Shown here one piece after another: positions 7,629 through 15,394 of a DNA stretch of 64,000 nt; within the stretch, counting starts at the first letter, position 1; each line of letters begins with the position of its first letter. The position numbers were made by a program, and so were the translations under genes. The stretch comes from Microbispora triticiradicis (GTDB taxonomy: Bacteria; Actinomycetota; Actinomycetes; Streptosporangiales; Streptosporangiaceae). A model generated the notes under the pieces. The model was given only the letters and a program-made list of their open reading frames with translations. It had not been told where the DNA came from and made no database searches. Location of the stretch: positions 30,556-94,555 of the forward strand of contig QFZU02000192.1 in assembly GCA_003260025.2 (NCBI GenBank), read 5' to 3'.

Positions 7629-8235
7629 CGGTCACCTTTCACCGTCGCGGTTCGTCGTATAGGTGGGGAGATGGAGAACGCACGTTTGACAAGGAGACGT
7701 CAGTGCCCGTACTGATTATTCTCGCCGGTTCGTTTGAACCAACGTGACGGGGAGGGGCACCGCGGGTGACCTCTCCGGCCGTGAAGCGCACCGGCCGGCT
7801 GCCGCCCGAGGTGCATACTATCCTCGCATCGACCGCTCATACTTTCGCGCCGTGCCGAAAATCGAGCACGGTGTCCGAAATCGGTGGCCGGTGAGACGCT
7901 GAAAGTTGTGTACCAGGGGCCCGCCGGGTCGTCCGGGGCCCTGCGCTCGGGTCTCGGCACGCTTATCGAAACGGTCATCCCTTACGGCAGGTACGGCTCT
8001 ATGACGTTGGTCATGCCGTGCCATGCTTTTCGTTATATGTCGTGATTGCGATACCTCGACGACTTTTCCTGGTCCCGTCGCGGGCGGGCAGACCGATATC
8101 CAAATTATGGATGACTTGTCATGAATCTGTTCCCTCTGCTCTGGTATGGCAATCATCCGAACCATAAGCTGAGCGCAGTTGAGCTCCTGTGAAGAATTCG
8201 CCCCTGCCCTTGTTCCTTCATAGGAAGGCCCCGCA
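7629..8235. other. Intergenic region between divergent sigma gene and ParB-like regulator
   Basis: About 600 bases with lower GC than the rest of the window and no convincing coding frame. It must contain the promoters of the ECF gene (leftward) and of the ParB-like regulator of the phenazine cluster (rightward). AT-rich tracts near 8030-8050 and 8095-8160 are candidate promoter segments, but I could not pick a confident -35/-10 pair. AGGAAGG at 8221-8227 is the ribosome site for GTG 8236. Confidence 0.5.
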
Positions 8236-9336
8236 GTGACACTTCACACCGCAGCCGACACCGATCGCGAACTTGGAACTCGCCTTCCCGATGTGGCGGA
8301 TCTGCGCCACCTGCCGTGGGAGATCGTGTCCGTCCGCGATCTCACCTCCTCGCTGTCGCCGCGGAAGCGACGTGAGGACCCGGCGCACGTCCGGATGCTC
8401 GCGGAGATGGATCGCGCCTTCGATCCGCTCCTCGTTCACCGGCCGACGATGCGGGTCATCGACGGCATGCACCGGTTGCGCGCCGCCGTGCTGAAGGGCA
8501 GGAACGAGATCGCGGTCCGGTTCTTCGACGGAAGCGAGGCCGACGCGTTCGTCCTGTCGGTCCGGCTCAACGTCGGCCACGGGCTGCCGCTGACGCTCGA
8601 CGAGCGAAAGGAGGCGGCCGGGCGGATCATCGCCTCCCATCCGCACTGGTCCGACCGGATGGTGGCCGAGAGCGCGGGGCTGAGCGCCAAGACCGTCGGC
8701 GTCCTGCGCCGGCGGCTCGGCGGGCAGGCGCAGTTCAGCCGCGTCGGCCGGGACGGGAAGTCCAGGCCGATCAGCAGCGTCGAGGGGCGTCGCAGCGCGG
8801 CCGCCCTGCTGGCGGCCAACTCGGAGATCTCCCTCCGGGAGCTGTCCAGGAAGACCGGGCTCTCCCTGGGGACCGTCCGGGACGTACGCGAGCGGCTCGA
8901 CCGCGGGCAGGACCCGATCCCAGATCGGCTGCGCGCGAGGGAGGAGACCGGCGGCGGCTCGCGAAGCGAGACGGCGCCGGCCCAGGACGCGGCGCCGCGG
9001 ACCGGAGTGGTCTCGCGGGCGGCGCAGTCCCGTCGCCCCCGCGTGGAGAGCCGGCGCAGGGGCGAGCCGAGGCAGCCGGGCTGCCCGGCGGGGGAGGCGG
9101 TGGAAACGGCGTCCGTGCTGCGCAAACTCGCGCGTGATCCGTCCCTGCGGGCGACCGAGTCCGGGCGGCTGCTGCTGCGGATGCTCCTGGCCACGGAGGT
9201 GGGCCCGGCCCAGTGGAAGGAGATCGCCGAGGCGGTTCCGGCCCATTGCATGCCGCTCGTGCGCGCCGTCGTGCTCAGGAGATCAGAGGAGTGGGAAAGC
9301 CTGGCGAACATGGTGCGCAGGGGTTTCCCGGGGTGA
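8236..9336 (+). CDS. ParB/StrR-like transcriptional regulator heading the phenazine cluster
   Basis: The product has 366 residues from GTG 8236. The N-terminus carries a ParB-N-like domain (residues 20-105: LPWEIVSVRDL, RPTMRVIDGMHRLRAAVLKG, DAFVLSVRLNVGHGLPLT). A helix-turn-helix region follows at about 125-215 (DRMVAESAGLSAKTVGVLRRR, and a second in ISLRELSRKTGLSLGTVRDVR). The linker is Arg/Pro-rich and the C-terminal helical part ends near residue 366. ParB-like proteins of this layout, such as StrR and NovG, activate antibiotic clusters in actinomycetes. It is codirectional with phzB, 84 bases away, so a pathway-specific activator role is likely. I found no StrR-type inverted repeat in its own or the phzB upstream region. 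Confidence 0.85.
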   Translation: MTLHTAADTDRELGTRLPDVADLRHLPWEIVSVRDLTSSLSPRKRREDPAHVRMLAEMDRAFDPLLVHRPTMRVIDGMHRLRAAVLKGRNEIAVRFFDGSEADAFVLSVRLNVGHGLPLTLDERKEAAGRIIASHPHWSDRMVAESAGLSAKTVGVLRRRLGGQAQFSRVGRDGKSRPISSVEGRRSAAALLAANSEISLRELSRKTGLSLGTVRDVRERLDRGQDPIPDRLRAREETGGGSRSETAPAQDAAPRTGVVSRAAQSRRPRVESRRRGEPRQPGCPAGEAVETASVLRKLARDPSLRATESGRLLLRMLLATEVGPAQWKEIAEAVPAHCMPLVRAVVLRRSEEWESLANMVRRGFPG

Positions 9337-9420
9337 TCGGAAAAGCAACGGAGGTGCTTCTGCGGAGAAGGCACAGGGTGAAATATCGCCATTAATCAGC
9401 ATTGGTTTGGAGGGTTCATC

Positions 9421-9909
9421 GTGTCAGAGACGACTCACTTTCCGGGAAGCGACACGGAGGCCGAACTCCGGAAAATCAACCGGGCGACGGTCGAGCAGTA
9501 CATGAACACCAGAGGCGAGGATCGGCTGCGGCGGCACCTGCTGTTCACCGAGGACGGCGTCGGTGGTCTCTGGACCAACGACACCGGGCAGCCGATCGCG
9601 ATCCGCGGGCGTGACCGCCTCGGCGAGCACGCCGTCTGGTCGCTGAAGTGCTTCCCCGACTGGGTCTGGACCAACATCCAGATCTTCGAGACGGACGACC
9701 CGAACTTCTTCTGGGTGGAGTGCGACGGCGAAGGCGCCATCCGCTTCCCCGGCTACCCCGAAGGCCACTACCGGAACCACTTCCTGCACTCCTTCCAGCT
9801 GGAGAACGGGAAGATCAAGCTGCAGCGCGAGTTCATGAACCCGTTCGAGCAACTGCGCGCGCTGAACATCCCCGTGCCCGAGATCAGGCGTGAGGGAATC
9901 CCCACCTAG
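9421..9909 (+). CDS. phzB: Phenazine biosynthesis protein PhzA/PhzB
   Basis: The product is 162 residues, the usual length of PhzA/B, with an NTF2/SnoaL-like fold. These proteins accelerate condensation of two 6-amino-5-oxocyclohex-2-ene carboxylate units into the tricyclic phenazine precursor. Characteristic stretches are EQYMNTRGEDRLRRHLLF, CFPDWVWTNIQIFET and REFMNPFEQLRALNIPVPEI. H70 and E137 sit three positions before the catalytic His73/Glu140 of Burkholderia PhzA and are probably equivalent. GTG 9421 is preceded by GGAGGG. Only one phzA/B copy is present, as usual outside the pseudomonads. Confidence 0.95.
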   Translation: MSETTHFPGSDTEAELRKINRATVEQYMNTRGEDRLRRHLLFTEDGVGGLWTNDTGQPIAIRGRDRLGEHAVWSLKCFPDWVWTNIQIFETDDPNFFWVECDGEGAIRFPGYPEGHYRNHFLHSFQLENGKIKLQREFMNPFEQLRALNIPVPEIRREGIPT

Positions 9910-10015
9910 GTCACATCCGCCGCGTGATCGTCAGCGGCTGCCAGGCAACCCCCCCAGCCGTCCCCGGCCGGGCGACGACGACGGCGCCGAGAGCGCCTCG
10001 ACCCCATGGAGAACC

Positions 10016-11188
10016 GTGGATGACGTGATGCCCGCCATCCGGCTGAGCGCCGCGCTGCAGCAGCCGGAGTGGAGCGATGTCTCGCAGGTCCAGCGCGTCA
10101 AGGAAGTGCTCGCCTCCCGCCCCTCGCTCGTCAGGCCGGCGGACGTGCGCGCCCTGCGCGCCCTCCTTGCGGAGGTCGCCGCAGGAAACTCCCTGGTCGT
10201 GCAGTCGGGGGACTGCGCGGAGAACCCCGAGGAATGCACGCCCGAGCACGTGAGCCGCAAGTCCGCGGCCCTCGACGTGCTGGCCGGCGCCCTCAAGATG
10301 ATCACGCACAAGCCCGTGCTGAGGGCCGGCCGCATCGGCGGCCAGTTCTCCAAGCCGCGTTCGAGCTCCACCGAGAAGGTCGGCGACCTCACCCTCCCGG
10401 CGTACCGGGGACACATGGTCAACGGCCCGGAGCCGACCGCCGAGAGCAGGCAGCCCGATCCGCTGCGGATACTCACCGGATACATGGCGGCCAGCGACAT
10501 CATGGAGCACCTCGGCTGGCGCGGATCGTCCACCCGATCCCGGATAGACCCGCCCGTGTGGACCAGCCACGAGGCGCTGCTGCTCGACTACGAGGTTCCG
10601 ATGCTCCGCAGGGACGCGTCGGGACGGCTGATCCTCGGCTCCACGCACTGGCCCTGGATCGGCGAGCGGACGCGGCAGGTGGACGGCGCGCACGTCGCCC
10701 TGCTGGCCGAGGTCGCCAACCCGGTCGCCTGCAAGGTGGGCCCGAAGATGAGCAAGGACGAACTGCTCGGCCTGTGCGAGCGGCTCGACCCCGAACGCGA
10801 GCCCGGCCGGCTCACCCTCATCTCCCGGATGGGCGCCGACCAGGTGGCCTACGCCCTGCCGCCGCTCGTCGAGACCGTGAGATCCGCCGGACACCCTGTC
10901 ATCTGGCTCTGCGACCCCATGCACGGCAACACGCGGGTCACCCCGTCGGGCCACAAGACCCGCCTCGTGCCGGCCCTGCAACAGGAGGTCCGGGAGTTCG
11001 TCACCGCGGTCGAGAGCGCGGACGGCGTCCCCGGCGGCCTCCATCTGGAGACCACGCCCGACGACGTGACCGAATGCGTCGCCGACGAGAGCGGCTTCGC
11101 CCAGGTGGGCGACCGCTACACGAGCTTCTGTGACCCCCGGCTGACCCTCTGGCAGGCGGTCTCGGTCATCTCCGCCTGGGGCGGCTGA
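10016..11188 (+). CDS. phzC: Class II 3-deoxy-D-arabino-heptulosonate-7-phosphate synthase PhzC
   Basis: The enzyme condenses phosphoenolpyruvate with erythrose-4-phosphate, boosting shikimate flux into phenazine. It has 390 residues. GTG 10016 was chosen because VDDVMPAIRLSAALQQPEW aligns from the first residue with Pseudomonas PhzC (MDDLL...ALQQPEW) and GGAG lies upstream. A longer frame starting inside phzB looks artificial. Class II signatures are VVQSGDCAE, AGRIGGQFSKPRS, YRGHMVNG, LLDYEVPMLR, RMGADQV and CDPMHGNT. It probably lacks the feedback control of the housekeeping enzyme, as in other phz clusters (family knowledge). Confidence 0.95.
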   Translation: MDDVMPAIRLSAALQQPEWSDVSQVQRVKEVLASRPSLVRPADVRALRALLAEVAAGNSLVVQSGDCAENPEECTPEHVSRKSAALDVLAGALKMITHKPVLRAGRIGGQFSKPRSSSTEKVGDLTLPAYRGHMVNGPEPTAESRQPDPLRILTGYMAASDIMEHLGWRGSSTRSRIDPPVWTSHEALLLDYEVPMLRRDASGRLILGSTHWPWIGERTRQVDGAHVALLAEVANPVACKVGPKMSKDELLGLCERLDPEREPGRLTLISRMGADQVAYALPPLVETVRSAGHPVIWLCDPMHGNTRVTPSGHKTRLVPALQQEVREFVTAVESADGVPGGLHLETTPDDVTECVADESGFAQVGDRYTSFCDPRLTLWQAVSVISAWGG

Positions 11189-11214
11189 CGCGACGGCTAC
11201 CTGAAAGGACTTCC

Positions 11215-11838
11215 ATGTCCGGCATACCCGCAATCAAGCCCTACCCCCTTCCGGCGGCGGGCGAGCTGCCTCCCAACGCCGCCGGATGGACGCCCGATCC
11301 CGCTCGTGCCGTGCTCCTGATCCACGACATGCAGCGATACTTCGTCAGGCCGTTCGCCGACCCGACGAGGCACGAACTCGTGCAGAACGTCGCGCTGCTG
11401 CGGGACCGGAGCGTGGCGCTCGGCGTCCCGGTCGGCTACACGGCGCAGCCCGGCGACATGAGCGAGGAGCAGCGCGGACTCCTCAAGGACTTCTGGGGGC
11501 CCGGCATGCGCCGCGCCCCCGAGGACCGGCTCGTCGTCGACGAACTCGCCCCCGCCCCCGGCGACTGGATGTTCACCAAGCTGCGCTACAGCGCGTTCTT
11601 CCGGTCCGACCTGCTGGAGCGCATGCGGCGCGCCGGCCGCGACCAGCTCGTGGTCTGCGGGGTGTACGCCCACGTCGGGGTGTTGATGACGGCGGTCGAC
11701 GCCTTCACCAACGACCTGCAGACCTTCCTGGTCGCCGACGCCGTCGCCGACTTCACCGCCGCCTACCACCGCATGGCGGTCGAGTACGCGGCCGAGAGGT
11801 GCGCGGTCGTCCTGACGGCCAAGGAGGTGTTCTCGTGA
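11215..11838 (+). CDS. phzD: Isochorismatase PhzD (2-amino-2-deoxyisochorismate hydrolase)
   Basis: Hydrolyses 2-amino-2-deoxyisochorismate to trans-2,3-dihydro-3-hydroxyanthranilate plus pyruvate. It has 207 residues, exactly the length of Pseudomonas PhzD. The active-site residues fall at identical positions: D38 (LLIHDMQRYF), Q78 (GYTAQPGDM) and K122 (TKLRYSAFF). The helix VVCGVYAHVGVLMTA, which forms the oxyanion side of the pocket, is also present. The start is ATG 11215 with AAAGGA upstream. The stop overlaps the GTG of phzE by four bases. Confidence 0.97.
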   Translation: MSGIPAIKPYPLPAAGELPPNAAGWTPDPARAVLLIHDMQRYFVRPFADPTRHELVQNVALLRDRSVALGVPVGYTAQPGDMSEEQRGLLKDFWGPGMRRAPEDRLVVDELAPAPGDWMFTKLRYSAFFRSDLLERMRRAGRDQLVVCGVYAHVGVLMTAVDAFTNDLQTFLVADAVADFTAAYHRMAVEYAAERCAVVLTAKEVFS

Positions 11839-13748
11839 GCGGCCTCGAAGGCGGCTTCGGGAGCGGCTCGGACACCGGCGGAGGCGGCCTGCTCGACGCC
11901 GTGCTGGACCTCCGGGCGCCGGCCTTCGCGCTGCTGCACCGGCCGGAGGCGACCGGCCCGGGCCTGCTGGACGTCCTGATCGGCGAGGTCGCGCACCTGA
12001 GCGAACTCGCGGACATCCCGCTGCCGGAACAGGGGGAGCCGGGGGCGGGAGACCGCCACCACGCGCTCGTCGTCGTCCCCTACCGGCAGGTCCGGGAGCG
12101 TGGCTTCGCCTGCGCCGACGACGGCGCCCCGCTCATCGCGATGACGGTGACGCGGCAGGCCACCCTGCCGGTCGGCGCGGCCCTGGACCGGATCCCCGAC
12201 CTGCCCTTCGCGGTCTCCGGCGGGCACTTCGACGTGGACGACGACGACTACGCCGAGCTCGTCCGCAGGGTCGTCAAGGAGGCGATCGGCGAGGGGGAGG
12301 GGGCGAACTTCGTCATCAAGCGGTCCTTCGTCGCCGACATCGGGAACTACACGCCCGCCTCCGCCCTCTCCTTCTTCCGGCGGCTGCTGGAGGTCGAGTC
12401 GGGCGCGTACTGGACCTTCGTGGTCCACACCGGAGAGCGGACGTTCGTGGGCGCCACTCCGGAACGGCACGTGACGCTGCGGGACGGCGTCGCGACCATG
12501 AACCCGATCAGCGGCACGTACCGGTATCCGGAGTCCGGGCCGTCCCTGCACGGGGTGATGGACTTCCTCGCCGACCGCAAGGAGTCCGACGAGCTCTACA
12601 TGGTCCTCGACGAGGAACTCAAGATGATGACGCGGATCTGCGAGCCGGGCGTCCGCGTGACGGGCCCTCGGCTCAAGGAGATGGCGCGGCTCGCGCACAC
12701 CGAGTACTTCATCGAGGGCGACACCGCCTGGGACGTGCGCGACATCCTCCGCGAGACGATGTTCGCCCCGACCGTCACCGGCAGCCCGGTGGAGAACGCC
12801 TGCCGGGTGATCGACCGGCACGAGCCGCACGGCCGGGGGTACTACAGCGGAGTCGTCGCCCTGATCGGGCACGACGAGGCCGGCCGGCAGACCCTCGACT
12901 CCTCCATCCTCATCCGGACCGCCGACATCGACGACACCGGCCGGGCGCGCATCGGCGTCGGCGCCACACTCGTGCGCCACTCCGACCCGATGTCGGAGGT
13001 GGCGGAGACCCGGGCGAAGACCGCCGGCCTGCTCGCGGCGCTCGACACCGGCGACAGCGGCAGGCTCAGGACCCGCCCGGAGGTCCGCGAGGCGCTGGAG
13101 CGGCGCAACGAGAACATCGCCGGTTTCTGGCTGGGCAGGCGCGGCTGCGGCACGGCCGCCCTGCCGCGGCTGGCCGGGGTGCGGGCGCTGGTCGTCGACG
13201 CCGAGGACACCTTCACGTCGATGCTGGACCACCAGATGCGCAGCCTGGGCATGGCGGTGACCGTGCGCCGCCACGACGAGAGGCCGTCGCTGGACGGGTA
13301 CGACCTCGTGGTGCTGGGGCCCGGCCCCGGCGATCCCCGGGACGACGCCCACCCCAAGATCGCTTATCTGAGGGCCGCCGCGGACGCCCTCCTCGCCGGG
13401 CGGCGCCCCTTCCTCGCCGTCTGCCTCAGCCACCAGGTCCTCTCCACCCGGCTCGGCTTCCCGCTGCAGCGCCGCGACGTGCCCAACCAGGGGCTGCAGA
13501 AGGAGATCAGCCTGTTCGGCGCGCGGGAGCGCGTCGGGTTCTACAACACGTTCGCCGCGCGCGCCGAGGCGGACCGTGCCGAGATCGACGGCCTCGGCAC
13601 GGTCGAGATCTGCCGTGATCCGGCGACCGGCGAGGTACACGCGCTGCGCGGCCCGCGTTTCGCCTCGATCCAGTTCCACGCCGAGTCGGTGCTCACCGAG
13701 AACGGCCCCCGCATCCTGGGCTCTCTGATGGAGGGACTGCTGCCATGA
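11835..13748 (+). CDS. phzE: 2-amino-2-deoxyisochorismate synthase PhzE
   Basis: Converts chorismate and glutamine to 2-amino-2-deoxyisochorismate. It has 637 residues from GTG 11835, which is preceded by AAGGAGG and overlaps phzD by four bases. The N-terminal chorismate-binding (anthranilate synthase I-like) domain spans about residues 90-410, with signatures NFVIKRSF, MNPISGTYRY, DELYMVLDEELKMMTRIC and GYYSGVVALIG. The C-terminal class I glutamine amidotransferase domain (from about residue 450) has the nucleophile in AVCLSHQV (about C530) and the His/Glu pair in QFHAES. The fused order is that of all PhzE proteins. Its stop overlaps the ATG of phzF. Confidence 0.97.
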   Translation: MSGLEGGFGSGSDTGGGGLLDAVLDLRAPAFALLHRPEATGPGLLDVLIGEVAHLSELADIPLPEQGEPGAGDRHHALVVVPYRQVRERGFACADDGAPLIAMTVTRQATLPVGAALDRIPDLPFAVSGGHFDVDDDDYAELVRRVVKEAIGEGEGANFVIKRSFVADIGNYTPASALSFFRRLLEVESGAYWTFVVHTGERTFVGATPERHVTLRDGVATMNPISGTYRYPESGPSLHGVMDFLADRKESDELYMVLDEELKMMTRICEPGVRVTGPRLKEMARLAHTEYFIEGDTAWDVRDILRETMFAPTVTGSPVENACRVIDRHEPHGRGYYSGVVALIGHDEAGRQTLDSSILIRTADIDDTGRARIGVGATLVRHSDPMSEVAETRAKTAGLLAALDTGDSGRLRTRPEVREALERRNENIAGFWLGRRGCGTAALPRLAGVRALVVDAEDTFTSMLDHQMRSLGMAVTVRRHDERPSLDGYDLVVLGPGPGDPRDDAHPKIAYLRAAADALLAGRRPFLAVCLSHQVLSTRLGFPLQRRDVPNQGLQKEISLFGARERVGFYNTFAARAEADRAEIDGLGTVEICRDPATGEVHALRGPRFASIQFHAESVLTENGPRILGSLMEGLLP

Positions 13749-14614
13749 CGGTCACCGGCCAGTCCGTGCTGGAAGGGGCGCGTCCGTACGTGGTCGTCGA
13801 CGCGTTCACCGACACGCCGCTGCAGGGCAACCCGGTCGCGGTCTTCTTCGAGGCCGAGGACCTCTCCGCCGAACGCATGCAGCGCATCGCCAGGGAGATG
13901 AACCTGTCGGAGGTCACCTTCGTCCTCCCGGCCCGGGAGGGGGGCGACGCCCGCATCCGCATCTTCACGCCGGTGAACGAGCTGCCGTTCGCCGGGCATC
14001 CGCTCCTCGGCACCGCCATCGCGCTGGGCGAGGGGCGCAGGGAGGACCGGCTCCGGCTGGAGACGGCGATGGGGGTCATCGCCTTCGACCTGGAGCGCGT
14101 GGACGGGAGGGTCGTCGCCGCGGAGATGGGGCAGCCCGTCCCGACGTGGGAGGAGTTCGACCGCGCCGGCGAACTCCTCGCCGCGCTCGGCCTGACCTCC
14201 TCCACGCTGCCCGTCGTGATCTACCACAACGGTCCCCGGCACGTGTACGTCGGGCTGGAGAGCATCGCCGCGCTGTCCCGGGTCGACCCCGACCAGCGCG
14301 CGCTGGCCGCCTTCCCCGACATGGCGACCAACTGCTTCGCCGGTTCCGGCCCGACCTGGCGCAGCCGGATGTTCTCGCCCGCCTACGGCGTGGCCGAGGA
14401 CGCGGCCACGGGGTCGGCGGCCGGTCCGCTGGCCGTCCACCTCGCCCGGCACGGGCAGATCGGGTTCGGGCAGTGGATCGACATCCACCAGGGCGTCGAG
14501 ATGGGCCGCCCCTCGCTCATGCGGGCCCGCGCCGACGGCGCCCCGGAAGCCGTCACGTCCGTACGGGTCGGCGGTTCGGCCGTGACCGTCGCCCGCGGCG
14601 TGATCTACGCCTGA
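13745..14614 (+). CDS. phzF: Trans-2,3-dihydro-3-hydroxyanthranilate isomerase PhzF
   Basis: Isomerises dihydrohydroxyanthranilate to the unstable ketone that dimerises to the phenazine skeleton. It has 289 residues of diaminopimelate-epimerase-like fold. The catalytic glutamate lies in MNLSEVTFVLP (E56, equivalent to E45 of Pseudomonas PhzF). Other family motifs are FTDTPLQGNPVAVF, ELPFAGHPLLGTA and VAEDAATGSAAGPLAVHL. The ATG overlaps the phzE stop by four bases, so C-D-E-F translation is coupled. A long hairpin follows the stop. Confidence 0.96.
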   Translation: MTVTGQSVLEGARPYVVVDAFTDTPLQGNPVAVFFEAEDLSAERMQRIAREMNLSEVTFVLPAREGGDARIRIFTPVNELPFAGHPLLGTAIALGEGRREDRLRLETAMGVIAFDLERVDGRVVAAEMGQPVPTWEEFDRAGELLAALGLTSSTLPVVIYHNGPRHVYVGLESIAALSRVDPDQRALAAFPDMATNCFAGSGPTWRSRMFSPAYGVAEDAATGSAAGPLAVHLARHGQIGFGQWIDIHQGVEMGRPSLMRARADGAPEAVTSVRVGGSAVTVARGVIYA

Positions 14615-14616
14615 AC

Positions 14617-14661
14617 GGCGCGGACCCGCCGGCGGATCGCCCGCGCGGCCGGGTCCGCGCC
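14617..14661 (+). terminator. Hairpin between phzF and phzG
   Basis: GGCGCGGACCCG (14617-14628) and CGGGTCCGCGCC (14650-14661) are perfect 12-base arms around a GC-rich loop, starting two bases after the phzF stop. It could be a partial terminator or an mRNA-stability element that sets phzG and tailoring-gene expression below that of the core genes. Confidence 0.55.
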
Positions 14662-14717
14662 CCGTCCTCGCCATGCGGCCAGGGCCGCCCGTACCCCCAC
14701 ACAGCCCGGAGGCGACA

Positions 14718-15353
14718 GTGAGCAGCAGGTTCGAGAGTCTGACCGGCGCCATCGACCCGGCGTTCCCCGAGTACGACACGCCGCCGGCCGAGCCGATGGT
14801 CCTGGCCCGGCAGTGGATCGCGTCGGCGGTGGAGGAGGGGGTGCGGGAGCCGCTGGCCCTCGCCCTCGCGACCGCCGACCGCGGCGGCCGGGCCTCCTCC
14901 CGCATGGTCGCCGTCATCGACGTGAGCGATCGGGGTCTGGTCTTCACCAGCCACAGCTCCAGCCGGAAGGGCCGGGAGATCGCCGAGACCGGCTGGGGCT
15001 CGGGCCTGCTCTACTGGCGCGAGACCGCGCGGCAACTGATCTTCTCCGGTCCCGTGGTCATGCTGCCCGAGCCCGAGGCGGAGCGGCTGTGGAAGGCGCG
15101 GCCGGTGCCGCTGCACGCGATGTCGGCGGTCTCGCGGCAGAGCGAACCCCTGGAGGACGTCGCCGGGCTCAGGGCGGAGGCGGAGCGCCTGGCGTCGTAC
15201 GGAACCCCCCTGCCCCGCCCGGCGCGGTTCGCCGGATACCGCCTGGAGCCCGCCGCCGTGGAGTTCTGGTCGGCCGACGCCGACCGGCTGCACCGGCGGC
15301 TGCGTTACGACCGGGATTCCTCCGGTTGGCACATCTCACGGCTACAGCCGTGA
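14718..15353 (+). CDS. phzG: FMN-dependent phenazine oxidase PhzG
   Basis: Oxidises the reduced tricyclic intermediates towards dihydro-phenazine-carboxylic and dicarboxylic acids. It has 211 residues, resembling pyridoxamine-5'-phosphate oxidase. The FMN-binding segments are ASSRMVAVIDVSDRGLVFTSHSSSRKG and LLYWRETARQLIFSGPVVML, each split here by short loops. The C-terminus (VEFWSADADRLHRRLRYDR) is the usual oxidase tail. GTG 14718 was chosen because GGAGG lies five bases upstream and the length then matches known PhzG (about 214). Confidence 0.95.
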   Translation: MSSRFESLTGAIDPAFPEYDTPPAEPMVLARQWIASAVEEGVREPLALALATADRGGRASSRMVAVIDVSDRGLVFTSHSSSRKGREIAETGWGSGLLYWRETARQLIFSGPVVMLPEPEAERLWKARPVPLHAMSAVSRQSEPLEDVAGLRAEAERLASYGTPLPRPARFAGYRLEPAAVEFWSADADRLHRRLRYDRDSSGWHISRLQP

Positions 15354-15394
15354 CCCCCTCCCCACAGGGACAGGAAACACGAAGGAGTGCGACC

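Noticed and set aside
7700..8165. Minus-strand frames upstream of the sigma gene
   Set aside because: No ribosome sites, mixed codon bias and no recognisable domain. Treated as intergenic.
9318..9336. GGGTTTCCCGGGG near the end of the ParB-like gene as a third LuxR box
   Set aside because: It has the wrong spacer length and lies within coding sequence.
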